From Alcanivoracaceae bacterium (GTDB taxonomy: Bacteria; Pseudomonadota; Gammaproteobacteria; Xanthomonadales; Marinicellaceae), in the NCBI GenBank assembly GCA_016744455.1, contig JADGEI010000006.1, forward strand, positions 1-64,000: 64,000 nt of DNA, written 5' to 3'. The notes below the pieces were generated by a model. The model ran no database searches. It was not told the DNA's origin and saw only the letters and a program-made list of their open reading frames with translations. How positions within the stretch are numbered: the first letter of the stretch is position 1; each line of letters opens with the position of its first letter. Shown here piece by piece: positions 9,006 through 18,749 of the stretch. The position numbers and the translations under genes are program-made.

Positions 9006-10946
9006 ATGAAAATTATTATTATGATTGTGGCATTACTGTTTATTGGTTGTACCAAAGCAAATAAATGGCAGCTCAGTGGATTAGAAATAAATAACTTGAA
9101 TAATAATTTGCAAGTGACGGCAGACACAATAAGTATTCCATTTTTTGAAAATAAACTGTCTACATTGGTATATCAATGTAAATCTTCTTCACGAGTATAC
9201 CCTTACCATAAATGCAATAATGGAGTGTTTAAAATAAGTTATCAAGGTCGTCTATATGAATTTAAATTAACTGGGTGGTTTGATTTTATTAATAACAGTT
9301 GGGATATAACTGTTCGTAACTCAAGTGATACTGTTTTACTATCTACTAATTCAATAAATCAGAATCATGTAAAAGTGAAGATCACACAAATGCCAATTAT
9401 TGAATTGAAACAATTTCTGCAACAGTATATTGATTTTGACTATGAAGAAACTTCAACAGTTCTAACAGCAACCCTAGAAATTAGTTTTATTGACAACTTG
9501 CTCATTACAGCTGATTATTTAATCGATAACATTACCTGGGAATCAAAAACGGCAGAATATATTTTTGTAGATAATCAGGTTCAAGGCACTATCACAGTTA
9601 ATGATATAGATGGTCCTATAGAAGTAGAGTTAGATGCAAATATACCTAAGGGAGAAGCCTTGTTAAAGGAGGTTTATTTAAATTTTGGTGAATATCCCAT
9701 CAACATCAAAAATCAATTTCTAGTAGGTAACAACTTTCATCCCGTCAAATCATCATTTATATTACAGTCAACGGAAAAACTAAATGTACAACTAGAAGTT
9801 TTAGATTGGACAAATAATAATTATTTGATTGCCTTTGAGGTGCTCGATTTAGATGTGTTGTATCGTGGGTTTCTCGCCTCTTATTTGGAGATAAATGGAA
9901 TTGAAGAACTTGGTGTATCAGGTTTCTCTAAAGGCCAAATTACTATTGAAAATAATAGAATAAAAAGAATTCATACTGAACTAGAGAACATTGATATAGA
10001 AATCCCAGAAAAAAAGATAGATGTTAATAACTTAAATGCAAAGTTAAATTGGCAAAATCAAGGTGAATGGCTTAAATCTGAAATAACTTGGGATGATTTA
10101 TTATTAGCAGGCATGCCTATATCCCGCTCTTCATTGGTTTTACAAACATTAGGGCAGCAACTGCAATTGCAAGAAAAAACTCAACTCCCAATTTTTGATG
10201 GTAGTTTACTCATTAATAAATTGGAATTACGAGATTTATTAAAAGAGCAAAATTCCATCGACTTTGAAGGTGAATTGCAACCAATCTCAATTAGGTTAAT
10301 AACTGAAAAACTTGGTTGGGCCGCAATGAACGGTAGTATTTCAGGTAAAATCCCTGGGATGAAAAAAAGTGGTAACCGCATAATTTTTGATGGTTTCTTA
10401 GATTTAAAAGTGTTCGATGGAGAAATGAAAATTAAGAATCTATCAATTGAACGGCTATTTGGTATAGCACCAGTTATTGCTGCTGACATTAGTTTTGATA
10501 GGATGAACCTACAACAAATCACCAGTACTTTTGATTTTGGTGAAATTACTGGGTTAGTGAATGGAGAAGTTAATGGATTAAGGATCACTAATTGGAAGGC
10601 AGATAGATTAGAAGCTCAAATATACTCTAGCAATAACAAAAATGTAAAACAGACGATAAGTCAAAGAGCTCTTGACAATATTTCTAGTATTGGTGGTATC
10701 CAAGGCGCCATATCACGAAGCTTTCTGAGATTTTTTGACTCTTTTCAATATAAAAATATTGGAATAGGTTGTAAATTAAGAAATGCCATATGTGAAATGA
10801 GTGGCATACAAAATGGTTTGGAAAACAAAATTAACACGTACAAACTAATTGAAGGGAAAGGCATTCCAAGTATTAATATTATCGGTTTTAGAAAATTCAT
10901 AGATTGGGAAGTGTTTTTAGATCGCCTTCTAAATGCTGGTTATTAA
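9006..10946 (+). CDS. Large YdbH/AsmA-like periplasmic lipoprotein
   Basis: A 646-residue protein starting with a lipoprotein signal (IVALLFIGC, lipidated Cys near residue 15). The rest is beta-rich, with no other membrane segment. The C-terminal 250 residues (GSISGKIPGMK, FDGFLDLKVFDGEMKIKNL, IAADISFDRMNLQQIT, GLVNGEVNGLRITNWK) match the conserved end of YdbH-like proteins, which belong to the AsmA-like bridge proteins proposed to carry phospholipids between the two membranes. In enteric bacteria ydbH is next to ynbE and ydbL. Here a YdbL-like DUF1318 gene is about 23 kb away, and no YnbE is seen. Assignment is from pattern recognition of the C-terminal region. Confidence 0.65.
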   Translation: MKIIIMIVALLFIGCTKANKWQLSGLEINNLNNNLQVTADTISIPFFENKLSTLVYQCKSSSRVYPYHKCNNGVFKISYQGRLYEFKLTGWFDFINNSWDITVRNSSDTVLLSTNSINQNHVKVKITQMPIIELKQFLQQYIDFDYEETSTVLTATLEISFIDNLLITADYLIDNITWESKTAEYIFVDNQVQGTITVNDIDGPIEVELDANIPKGEALLKEVYLNFGEYPINIKNQFLVGNNFHPVKSSFILQSTEKLNVQLEVLDWTNNNYLIAFEVLDLDVLYRGFLASYLEINGIEELGVSGFSKGQITIENNRIKRIHTELENIDIEIPEKKIDVNNLNAKLNWQNQGEWLKSEITWDDLLLAGMPISRSSLVLQTLGQQLQLQEKTQLPIFDGSLLINKLELRDLLKEQNSIDFEGELQPISIRLITEKLGWAAMNGSISGKIPGMKKSGNRIIFDGFLDLKVFDGEMKIKNLSIERLFGIAPVIAADISFDRMNLQQITSTFDFGEITGLVNGEVNGLRITNWKADRLEAQIYSSNNKNVKQTISQRALDNISSIGGIQGAISRSFLRFFDSFQYKNIGIGCKLRNAICEMSGIQNGLENKINTYKLIEGKGIPSINIIGFRKFIDWEVFLDRLLNAGY

Positions 10947-10994
10947 TATTTTATGTTATGATGATTTTTAAGTCGTTATCCAAATAGAAATACC

Positions 10995-13145
10995 ATGTCA
11001 GAAATTAAAACGCACTACAGAGCCTGTAATATCTGTGAAGCTACCTGTGGTCTTGAAATAAAATACCAAAAAAGCAAGATTTTGTCTATTAAAGGTGATA
11101 AGAATGACCCTCTAAGTAAAGGTCATATTTGCCCTAAAGGCGTTGCCTTGCAGGATGTTTACTATGATAAAGATCGATTAAAGCAACCTGTAAAAAAAGA
11201 AAAAAGCGGATGGAAAGAAATAAGTTGGAAACAGGCTTATAATGAAGTTGCAGCAAAAATAAAAGATACACAAAAAAATTATGGTAATGATTCTGTGGCC
11301 TTTTATTCGGGTAATCCTACTGTTCATAACATGGGAGCCATGATGTTTATGCCGATGTTTTCACGTGCATTGAACACTAAAAACCGTTACAGCGCCACCT
11401 CAGTTGACCAGCTCCCAGATCAATTGGCTGCGTATCTTTTGTTTGGTCATCAATTGTTGGTGCCTGTGCCTGATATTGATAGAACTGATTGTTTGCTCAT
11501 TATAGGCGCGAACCCAATTGTTTCAAATGGCAGCATGATGACGGCCCCAAAGGTTCATCAAAGGTTAAAAGATATACGTAAACGTGGCGGGAAAGTTATA
11601 AACATTGATCCTCGTTTCACTGAAACCTCTAAAATTTCAGATCAACATATTTATATTAATCCAGCAACAGATGTTTATTTATTATTGGCTCTATTAAATT
11701 GTGTTTTTGCAAACAAATACGATAATTTAAGGCACGTCGTTGAAATTGTTTCTGGGTTAGATGAACTTAAGAATCTAGTTAAAAACTATACGCCGAAATC
11801 AGTGGCTGGTATTACTGGCATAGATGATAATGTTATAGAACAATTGGCTACTGCCTTTTGTCAATCTAAAAGTGCTTGTTGTTATACCCGATTTGGTGCC
11901 TCAACACAAAAATTTGGAACATTAACTCAATGGTTAGGGAATATCATTAATATTGTTACTGGAAACTTTGATAGAGTAGGAGGTGCTATGTTTGCTAATC
12001 CTGCGGTTGATATTTTAGCTGCAGCTCGTAAACACAAAAATAAAAAAATCTTTGCAAAAAATCATTCACGCTTAAAAAAATTACCTAGTTTTGCTGGGGA
12101 ACTACCTGTATCGACATTAGCTGATGAGATACTTACAGGTGGTGAAGGCCAAATTAAAATGCTGATAACCAATTCTGGTAATCCGGTTCTTAGTGCTCCC
12201 AATGGAGATAAAATGGACGGTGCATTAGAGAGCCTAGATTTTATGGTTGCGGTTGATTTTTATATCAATGAATCGACAAGACATGCCAATATAATCCTTC
12301 CACCGACATCCTCTCTAGAAAGACCTCATTATAACTTGGCGTTTCATACTTTAGCTGTACAAAATACAGCCAAGTACAGTGATGTACTATTTCATCCGAA
12401 GAATAATCAGCGCAGTGATATGCAAATATATGTTGAGTTGTGGGCTCGATTACAACCATCTGGATTAATCAATCGAATCAAAACATGGTTAACAAAACAG
12501 TTTATTTTTAAAAAAGGAGAAGCTGGTATTATCAATGATGGTTTAAAAAAAGGCTCCTATAAAAATCTTGATTTACAACAAGTTATTGCATCAAAACATG
12601 GGATAGATTTGGGAGCATTAAAGCCCTGTATGCCTGAACGATTATTTACATCAGATAAACAGATTAACCTGTTGCCAGACGAGGTAAAAATACAAATGTC
12701 ACGTTTTTCTGGAGGTGATGCTCATGAACATATAGGAAAATCATATGATCTACTATTAATTGGAAGGCGTGACCCACGAACTAATAATTCTTGGATGCAT
12801 AATTCATATCGCATGGTTAAAGGAAAAGAACGGTGCACAGTCTTAATTAATCCTATTAATGCTAAAGCATATGAACTGAGTGATGGTGATATGGTCGAAG
12901 TTAAGTCGAAAGTTGGGAGTATCATTCTGCCAGTGAAATTAACTGAGGATATCAAGGTTAACATTATTAGTATCCCTCATGGTTGGGGACATGTTTTTCC
13001 AGATTCCAAATTGACAATAGCCAATCAACATCCTGGTGCTAACATTAATGTCTTAATGGATGAATCAGAAATCGATGATTTTTCTGGTAACGCTGTGTTA
13101 TCGGGAGTTCCAGTAAGAATTATTAAAATTACTAGTGCTCGATAA
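10995..13145 (+). CDS. Molybdopterin-dependent oxidoreductase (formate dehydrogenase-like, single subunit)
   Basis: A 716-residue DMSO-reductase-family enzyme. An N-terminal Fe-S motif is complete: Cys11, Cys14, Cys18 and Cys46 (CNICEATC ... HICPKG). Molybdopterin-binding parts follow, such as LLIIGANPIVSNG and GGKVINIDPRFTETS, then a C-terminal molydopterin-dinucleotide domain (LLLIGRRDPRTNNSWMHN and HPGANINVL). There is no signal peptide, so it is cytoplasmic. No electron-transfer subunits, cofactor genes or chaperone are next to it. These orphan enzymes are common in Gammaproteobacteria, often annotated as formate dehydrogenase or nitrate reductase, but the substrate is unknown. The candidate metal-ligand region (SATSVDQLP) has serine rather than cysteine, which argues against a true formate dehydrogenase. 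Confidence 0.85.
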   Translation: MSEIKTHYRACNICEATCGLEIKYQKSKILSIKGDKNDPLSKGHICPKGVALQDVYYDKDRLKQPVKKEKSGWKEISWKQAYNEVAAKIKDTQKNYGNDSVAFYSGNPTVHNMGAMMFMPMFSRALNTKNRYSATSVDQLPDQLAAYLLFGHQLLVPVPDIDRTDCLLIIGANPIVSNGSMMTAPKVHQRLKDIRKRGGKVINIDPRFTETSKISDQHIYINPATDVYLLLALLNCVFANKYDNLRHVVEIVSGLDELKNLVKNYTPKSVAGITGIDDNVIEQLATAFCQSKSACCYTRFGASTQKFGTLTQWLGNIINIVTGNFDRVGGAMFANPAVDILAAARKHKNKKIFAKNHSRLKKLPSFAGELPVSTLADEILTGGEGQIKMLITNSGNPVLSAPNGDKMDGALESLDFMVAVDFYINESTRHANIILPPTSSLERPHYNLAFHTLAVQNTAKYSDVLFHPKNNQRSDMQIYVELWARLQPSGLINRIKTWLTKQFIFKKGEAGIINDGLKKGSYKNLDLQQVIASKHGIDLGALKPCMPERLFTSDKQINLLPDEVKIQMSRFSGGDAHEHIGKSYDLLLIGRRDPRTNNSWMHNSYRMVKGKERCTVLINPINAKAYELSDGDMVEVKSKVGSIILPVKLTEDIKVNIISIPHGWGHVFPDSKLTIANQHPGANINVLMDESEIDDFSGNAVLSGVPVRIIKITSAR

Positions 13146-13222
13146 TAAAAGGCCATTGCGGATAATAACATGATGTAACGAAGGAATTGGGCTCTGTGTA
13201 GTATTACGATTATCGCTTTAAG

Positions 13223-14842
13223 CTATTTTAGGATTTCTGTGATTTTATGGGGATGTGATAAATAATAGCCTTGGAAAAAATCTACTCCCATAGATTTAAT
13301 TTGATTAAACAAAAATTTATCTTCTATGTATTCAGCTATAGTTGGTTTTTTCATGACTTCAGCAATATGTATTATTGACTCAATTATAGCTTTATTGATT
13401 TTATCGTTATTAATTCCTTTTATGAAATTTCCATCTATTTTAATGTAATCAAATGGTATTTCTTTTAAATAGGACAAACCTGACTGGCCTTTACCGAAAT
13501 CATCTAGAGATATTTTACAGCCATAGTTTCTGACTACATTAATAAAAATTAATGCCATTTCTAGGTTATTGATAATTTCACTCTCTGTAATTTCAAAACA
13601 AATATTATTATAATTTATAGCATACTCTTCTAGGTAATCTAAAATGAATGGAAGTAATTCTATGTAACTTAAGGAATGACCAGACAGATTAATTGAAAAC
13701 TTTATATCATTGATTTTGGTGTGGTTATCTTTATAAAATTGACAAAATAATTCTATAACTTTTTTATCGATTTCATAAATTAGCCCATACTTGTATGCTG
13801 CACCCATAAAAAGACTTGGGGAAATGGCGTTTTTGGAGTCGTCAATCAGGCGTAGTAGAATTTCATAATGAGAGATTTCTTTACTACTATTATATATTGG
13901 TTGACACCATAGCTCAAATTGGTCGTTTTTTAGAGCTTTATTAAGTATGTTATACCACTTTAAATCTTCTTTTGATTTGATAGTATCATTACTATTTGGA
14001 TTGTAAATGGCAATATTGTTTTGTCCTGATTTTTTAGCGTTATAACAGGCCTCACTTGCATGGGTTAATATAGAATTAAAGTCATCATTTTCTTCTACTA
14101 ATGCGAGGCCAATACTCATGCTAATAGTATATATCTTATATTGCCACTTAAACGAATGCTCTGATAGTGATTCTGATATTTCTTGAGCTTTATGAATCGC
14201 ATCACCATTATTTTGAGTCTTTAAAATCAAACCAAATTCATCTCCACTTAAACGTGATAAATGGCTGTTTTTTCCAATTATCTTTAAAAGAAGTTTGCTA
14301 ATGTATCTTAATGCTCTATCACCAACACTATGACCATGGAAGCCATTTATGGCTTTGAAGTTATCTATGTTGAAAAATAGAAATGAAATTTTACTTTTCT
14401 GCTTTTTATATAAAAGTTTATTGAGTTTTTTTTCGCACCATCTACGATTGTATAGTTTTGTTAATGGGTCAATATAAGCCAGTTTTTTTATTTGTTTTAG
14501 GGTGATGTGTGAGTTTTCAACCAATGATGTCATTGAACAGACACCATAATAGCCTAATAGGGTGTTTTCTATATAATTTGCTCTTCCAGAGATGGAGTAC
14601 GTATTTATTTGATGTTTTTTTTGGTTACAAGTTAGTTCCAGTTTATTAATGTTTTTGCTGGGTTTAGTGTTACTTTGCAATTTTGATTGTAATAGTAAAT
14701 GTTTCTTTAATTCTTTTCCAATTTGATCCTTTGGATAATTGTTATCTATCGTTTTATTCAAAAATGTAACAGCAAAATCACTGTCAGTTTCCCAAAATAG
14801 TATATCATTGCAAGAATTTGCAAGGTTATAAAAGGACTTCAA
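13223..14842 (-). CDS. GGDEF-EAL domain protein (c-di-GMP turnover)
   Basis: A 539-residue soluble protein. The first 120 residues resemble a PAS-like sensor. The GGDEF domain (about 122-285) has IDPLTKLYNRRW and the active site LSGDEFGLI (SGDEF, a tolerated variant). The EAL domain (about 295-535) has YEILLRL in place of EALLR, NICFEITESE, SLDDFGKGQSG, DYIKIDGNFI and DFFQGYYLS. The usual VAEGVE is changed to IAEYIE. The key glutamates and the DDFG pair are kept, so phosphodiesterase activity is plausible though altered. Convergent with the oxidoreductase gene, 77 bases away. Confidence 0.88.
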   Translation of the reverse strand: MKSFYNLANSCNDILFWETDSDFAVTFLNKTIDNNYPKDQIGKELKKHLLLQSKLQSNTKPSKNINKLELTCNQKKHQINTYSISGRANYIENTLLGYYGVCSMTSLVENSHITLKQIKKLAYIDPLTKLYNRRWCEKKLNKLLYKKQKSKISFLFFNIDNFKAINGFHGHSVGDRALRYISKLLLKIIGKNSHLSRLSGDEFGLILKTQNNGDAIHKAQEISESLSEHSFKWQYKIYTISMSIGLALVEENDDFNSILTHASEACYNAKKSGQNNIAIYNPNSNDTIKSKEDLKWYNILNKALKNDQFELWCQPIYNSSKEISHYEILLRLIDDSKNAISPSLFMGAAYKYGLIYEIDKKVIELFCQFYKDNHTKINDIKFSINLSGHSLSYIELLPFILDYLEEYAINYNNICFEITESEIINNLEMALIFINVVRNYGCKISLDDFGKGQSGLSYLKEIPFDYIKIDGNFIKGINNDKINKAIIESIIHIAEVMKKPTIAEYIEDKFLFNQIKSMGVDFFQGYYLSHPHKITEILK

Positions 14843-15313
14843 TGATTTTTTATTTTTAATGGTTTTAGAGTAGTTAAATAACCGTTATAATATAATTGAG
14901 TATTGGTTAAATTGCAAATATGTTATTACGTTTAATGGATTACTTGCAACCTTTTTGGCGTTTTGATTTGTTACTACGTTAACTATTGTTTTGCCCTTAC
15001 TATTTTTAGCAATATTCTTACAAGTTCCACGAGATGGTCAAAGCTTTCTATATACTAATTCCGGCTTTATACTATTTGATTTTTAATATTATGACATAAT
15101 CTAAGTTTTTAAGTAATTTACATGTTTTGCTGTAAAGGACCAAAAGCTTACAAAGTTTTTAAGCTTAAGTAACTAATTTCAGTATTTCATAGATAAATTA
15201 CAAATATCAATTTATCATTATTATACGAAGTTTTATTTGACAATTAAGTTATTGTAAGTTAATTTGTGATAAGAATTTATTTAATATAATCTTTAGAGAA
15301 GAGGGTAAACACA
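14843..15313. other. Intergenic region between divergent genes
   Basis: About 470 bases of very AT-rich DNA between divergently transcribed genes. I see no coding frame or RNA gene. It contains a 14-base stretch (14984-14997) shared exactly with the surE upstream region and, at its right end, the promoter and ribosome-binding site of the P-domain protein gene. Confidence 0.5.
15264..15305 (+). promoter_or_regulatory. Probable promoter and ribosome-binding site of the P-domain protein gene
   Basis: TATAAT at 15285-15290 with TTGTGA at 15264-15269 (15-base spacer, short) precedes a strong purine-rich binding site AGAGAAGAGGG (15294-15304) about nine bases before the ATG at 15314. Inferred from consensus only. 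Confidence 0.4.
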
Positions 15314-16030
15314 ATGAGTAAGAAAATTTTTCTTTTATTAATGGTGGTTTCATCATTAGCAATAGCAGAAACAAAACCAACAGTTTCAGCACCAATGGCT
15401 GCACGTGGTGGTGCAATAGCGATACCAGATGATGCCTATGATGGTACAACTGGTACTATGGCTTGTGATACTGTAGCTGGTCCTGGTGGGTCAATTATAG
15501 ACTTGAGTGTTGAAATTGATTTGGAGCATACATGGGCTGGTGATTTGGTTATTAAAGTTGTTGCTCCTGATACAACTGTTTTAACAGTTCAAAATAGAGC
15601 AGGTTTAGCTGAACCTGCAGATGATGGCTCAGATTGTTGTGGTGATAGCAGTGATTATCAAGCTGGCAACATAATCACATTTATAAATGGTGGTGCAACT
15701 TCTGCAGAAGATGCAGGGTCAACAATAGCAGGTGGAGACTTTATTTGTGCAACTGATGGTTTTTGTGAATACGCTCCATCACCAGGTGCAGGACCAGGAA
15801 CTGATTTTAATGATTTTGTAGGTATGGAATCTGCTGGAGATTGGATGGTTTGTATTGGCGATGCTGGAGCTGGTGATACTGGTAACTTTATTTCATCGAA
15901 TATTAATTTTAATGTTGCAGCTGTTATTCCTCCACCTACAGCTGTGCCAAGTTTGTCTTTATATGGTATCTTATTGTTAGTTGGTCTATTCATGCTAATG
16001 ATGTATAACAGACAAAAACATAGAGTATAA
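15314..16030 (+). CDS. Secreted proprotein-convertase P-domain protein with IPTL-CTERM tail
   Basis: A 238-residue protein with a signal peptide (MSKKIFLLLMVVSSLAIA) and a P/Homo-B-like beta domain: IPDDAYDGTTGTMACD, LSVEIDLEHTWAGDLVIKV, then GDWMVCIGDAGAGDTG. Four or more cysteines could form disulfides. The end, VPSLSLYGILLLVGLFMLMM followed by basic NRQKHR, is an IPTL-CTERM sorting signal (variant of VPTLSEWGLILL), which is thought to be handled by an exosortase-type system. No protease domain is present, so it is a stand-alone adhesive or structural domain rather than a convertase. It is monocistronic and ends at a good terminator. Confidence 0.8.
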   Translation: MSKKIFLLLMVVSSLAIAETKPTVSAPMAARGGAIAIPDDAYDGTTGTMACDTVAGPGGSIIDLSVEIDLEHTWAGDLVIKVVAPDTTVLTVQNRAGLAEPADDGSDCCGDSSDYQAGNIITFINGGATSAEDAGSTIAGGDFICATDGFCEYAPSPGAGPGTDFNDFVGMESAGDWMVCIGDAGAGDTGNFISSNINFNVAAVIPPPTAVPSLSLYGILLLVGLFMLMMYNRQKHRV

Positions 16031-16071
16031 GAAAAATTAAGTTTTAATTGACTTAAATTGTATTCAAATTA

Positions 16072-16098
16072 AACCTGCTTTTACAGCAGGTTTTTTTT
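16072..16098 (+). terminator. Rho-independent terminator of the P-domain protein gene
   Basis: A perfect 8-base stem AACCTGCT/AGCAGGTT (16072-16079 and 16085-16092) with a 5-base loop is followed by an unbroken run of Ts to 16098. It lies 40 bases after the stop codon. Confidence 0.9.
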
Positions 16099-16507
16099 AT
16101 GTTTATAGGTATTAGTAATTGAAGGTTGATAGATTTATCCATAACACATGTTAGCAAAAGTAATGCATTGTTTCCTGTAAACTATAGTGTGATTGACGGT
16201 ATATGTGTTTCCATTCAATGTTTTAAAAATAACTCTGGTATTCCAACAGAGTCTTAACGAGAGAAAGAACCCATTAATTGATAAATATAAAACCGATTTC
16301 AATTATTAAGATATGGATTTCTATACTCATTTACATCATACTTTTCGTTTTGCAATGTAATATTTTGTAATTGTGATTTAGCTTTCATTAAGATTTGTTA
16401 CAGATTTTTTGCGTTCTGTAATGATTTCTGATACTTAAAAAAGCTATGGGCTTTCAGTCTGTGCTGAATTAATTAAAATAGCTGTTCAATCAAACTATGA
16501 CATATTT
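16099..16507. other. Intergenic region between convergent genes, no gene seen
   Basis: About 400 AT-rich bases between the terminator of the P-domain gene and the end of the minus-strand UnbV gene. No open frame of note, tRNA-like or CRISPR-like pattern was found. A short stem (CTCTG...CAGAG near 16232-16250) is too weak to call. Confidence 0.45.
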
Positions 16508-18205
16508 CTATTTATTATTTTCTGAGCATTTTACTATGTTGTAAGCATTTTTATTTAAATCATCAATCAAGTACTCGACTGAGATTTGTGAGCGGCTCCA
16601 CTTAACTGTAAATGTATCGTATTCATTGATATTATATATTAATACCCTAGGATCTATAGATGATGCGTAACTACCGTCAGTATGCACAGTCCTATACAGT
16701 TTTTTAGTATTTGAGCGATGATTCGAAAACTTGATTTTGGCACCATAATCAACTCTCTTATGGCAACGAAGTGTTAAGCCAATCCATTCGGTTGGGTTGT
16801 ATTGATTAAGGATAACATTCAATTTTTGATTATTGTTGTTGATAACAAAATCGTAATCGCCATCGTTATCTAAATCTATTGAGCTTAAGCCCCTTCCCAC
16901 TCTTAGTGCATGTGTTGCATCAATTGTAGTATCAAAATTGAATTTCAACTCTCCATCATTTTTCCAAAACTGTACGGGTTCACCAATCAATCTATTGTTG
17001 TTAGGTAATAACTTTTTGTATTGTGTTGAGCCATTTACAGTAATGATGTCGGCTAAATTATCTGTATTATAATCTATTAATAAGGTGCCAAACCCTGTGA
17101 CTGGCCTAGCATTTTTAATTAATTTGAGGATTGCAGTACTATCAGAAAATACACCATTATTATTGAGATAAAAGGTATTAGTCTCACCTTTAAAATGTGT
17201 AATATACAAGTCTGGATAGCTGTTGTTGTCAACGTCAGCGATTGCAATCCCCATGCTTGCTTCAGAATTTCCCATCAAGTTAAATGCGACACCATTGAGT
17301 TTTGCACTATCACTGGTGAACTTTCCATCAAAATTATAAAATAATTGGTTGGCAACCCCATCGTTGGCAACATATAAATCAGCCCATCCATTGTTATCAA
17401 AATCATCACTTACTGCTCCAAGTCCTGGTGATACAATGCCCAAATCATTGGGAATATTTTGCCTTTTAAATGATTGACCATTTGTATTAATAAATAGGGC
17501 GTCAGCTAATGATGGATAAGATTTTGGTGGGCAATAATCTCTATCACCATTTGCAGATTTACAAAAAGCCTCACTGCTATCATCAACATAATTAGTAACC
17601 CAAACATCTAAATAGCCATTTCGGTTCATGTCAAACCAACTCGCACTGGTGTAAAACTGTTGGCCCTTTTCAGAATTAATTAAATTGGTAGGTTTAAATG
17701 ACAAACCTTTATTATTAACCCATAATGATAGTTTGTTGTTACCACCTATTAATAAATCAACAAATCCATCATTATTGAAATCTGCAGTAGATGCGAAAAC
17801 TAATTGATCAAGCCCATCTAAACCAGAACTGGTTGTCACATCGCTAAATTGGCCATTATCATTTTTATACAGTTTGGAATACTCCTTTTTAGAATCAAAT
17901 TGCGGGATAAATAAGTCCATATCACCGTCATTATCATAATCTAATACTGCAATTCCTGAACCTAATGGCTCGTAAATTGAATAATTTTCAGAAAAACTAG
18001 CATCGTGTTCAAAATTCAAACCCAACTCTGAGCCTGTAATAATTTCTAAATAGTTTGCCGGTATATTCTTGATTTCTCTCTTGTTTTCTAACTCAATTGA
18101 TTCATCGTGAGTGCAAGAAAATAGAATAAAAACAACAGTAGTAAAAAGTAATAATGATTTAAACTGTGTTGAATTCTGAGCAATGTTGTAGTTTGTTTTA
18201 TTCAT
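16508..18205 (-). CDS. ASPIC/UnbV (CRTAC1-like) FG-GAP/VCBS-repeat lipoprotein
   Basis: A 565-residue exported protein. The N-terminus has a hydrophobic stretch ending FILFSC, a lipoprotein box. The body is a row of FG-GAP/VCBS blades with Ca-binding loops: DYDNDGDMDLFIPQ, DFNNDGFVDLLIG, DMNRNGYLDVWVT, DFDNNGWADLYVAND, DVDNNSYPDLYITHF and DLDNDGDYDFVIN. An ASPIC/UnbV domain forms the C-terminus (YGAKIKF, TDGSYASSIDPRVLI). Such proteins fold as seven-bladed propellers on the cell surface; their role is not known. Its start overlaps the TPR gene upstream by 8 bases, so they are cotranscribed and probably work together. Confidence 0.9.
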   Translation of the reverse strand: MNKTNYNIAQNSTQFKSLLLFTTVVFILFSCTHDESIELENKREIKNIPANYLEIITGSELGLNFEHDASFSENYSIYEPLGSGIAVLDYDNDGDMDLFIPQFDSKKEYSKLYKNDNGQFSDVTTSSGLDGLDQLVFASTADFNNDGFVDLLIGGNNKLSLWVNNKGLSFKPTNLINSEKGQQFYTSASWFDMNRNGYLDVWVTNYVDDSSEAFCKSANGDRDYCPPKSYPSLADALFINTNGQSFKRQNIPNDLGIVSPGLGAVSDDFDNNGWADLYVANDGVANQLFYNFDGKFTSDSAKLNGVAFNLMGNSEASMGIAIADVDNNSYPDLYITHFKGETNTFYLNNNGVFSDSTAILKLIKNARPVTGFGTLLIDYNTDNLADIITVNGSTQYKKLLPNNNRLIGEPVQFWKNDGELKFNFDTTIDATHALRVGRGLSSIDLDNDGDYDFVINNNNQKLNVILNQYNPTEWIGLTLRCHKRVDYGAKIKFSNHRSNTKKLYRTVHTDGSYASSIDPRVLIYNINEYDTFTVKWSRSQISVEYLIDDLNKNAYNIVKCSENNK

Positions 18206-18749
18206 TAAAAATTTCTATACCTAAATAACCGTTAGTATTTAATTCCACTATTTCTGATTTCATCTTGTTTCTTTCTTCTGGAAACATTTTGTGCCTAGTA
18301 AGGGTTCCATATAAATCAATAGCTTGTTTATAGGTCGATACCTTATTAAGTTTTACATTTAACAATACGTATAAGATAATTAAAGGTTTATTGTTTTTAA
18401 CGGTATTAATTAATTGATTCTTTATCGTATCTAAATTTATTGAATCAAATGAGAAATTCTGTAAAAATAGCTTAAGTTTTAATTGTAAAATGACTTCTGA
18501 AGTTGGTTCTTCAACTAACCATTTGTTAATTTGCACAAGTGCTAGCTCAAATTTATTTTGCATTATTAAGCTAATTATCAAAGCCTTTTTTGCAGAGAGA
18601 TTTGACGGATGCTCATCCAATAATCCAACAAGCAGTATCTCCGCTTCATTTGGTCTGTTATTTTGAATGCTAATGCTAGCTAAATTCAGTGTTGATTTTA
18701 AATGAAAAGGTTGGATATCGTTAATTTTTTTTGAAATATTTTTCAGCAT
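18198..18749 (-). CDS. TPR protein fragment (C-terminal part of the split TPR lipoprotein)
   Basis: A 183-residue frame starting at an ATG inside the end of the upstream TPR gene. From residue 9 on (INDIQPFHLKSTLNLASISI) it reads as the direct continuation of the TPR helices that stop abruptly in the upstream frame. Deleting one A from the A8 run (18725-18732 on the plus strand as T8) fuses the two into one protein of about 520 residues. No signal peptide of its own. Overlaps the UnbV gene downstream by 8 bases. Either a frameshifted half or the product of slippage at A8. Confidence 0.65.
   Translation of the reverse strand: MLKNISKKINDIQPFHLKSTLNLASISIQNNRPNEAEILLVGLLDEHPSNLSAKKALIISLIMQNKFELALVQINKWLVEEPTSEVILQLKLKLFLQNFSFDSINLDTIKNQLINTVKNNKPLIILYVLLNVKLNKVSTYKQAIDLYGTLTRHKMFPEERNKMKSEIVELNTNGYLGIEIFNE

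Noticed and set aside
10181-10588. 135-codon minus-strand open frame inside the YdbH-like gene
   Set aside because: Antisense to a convincing exported protein, with no start signal and odd composition; a shadow frame.
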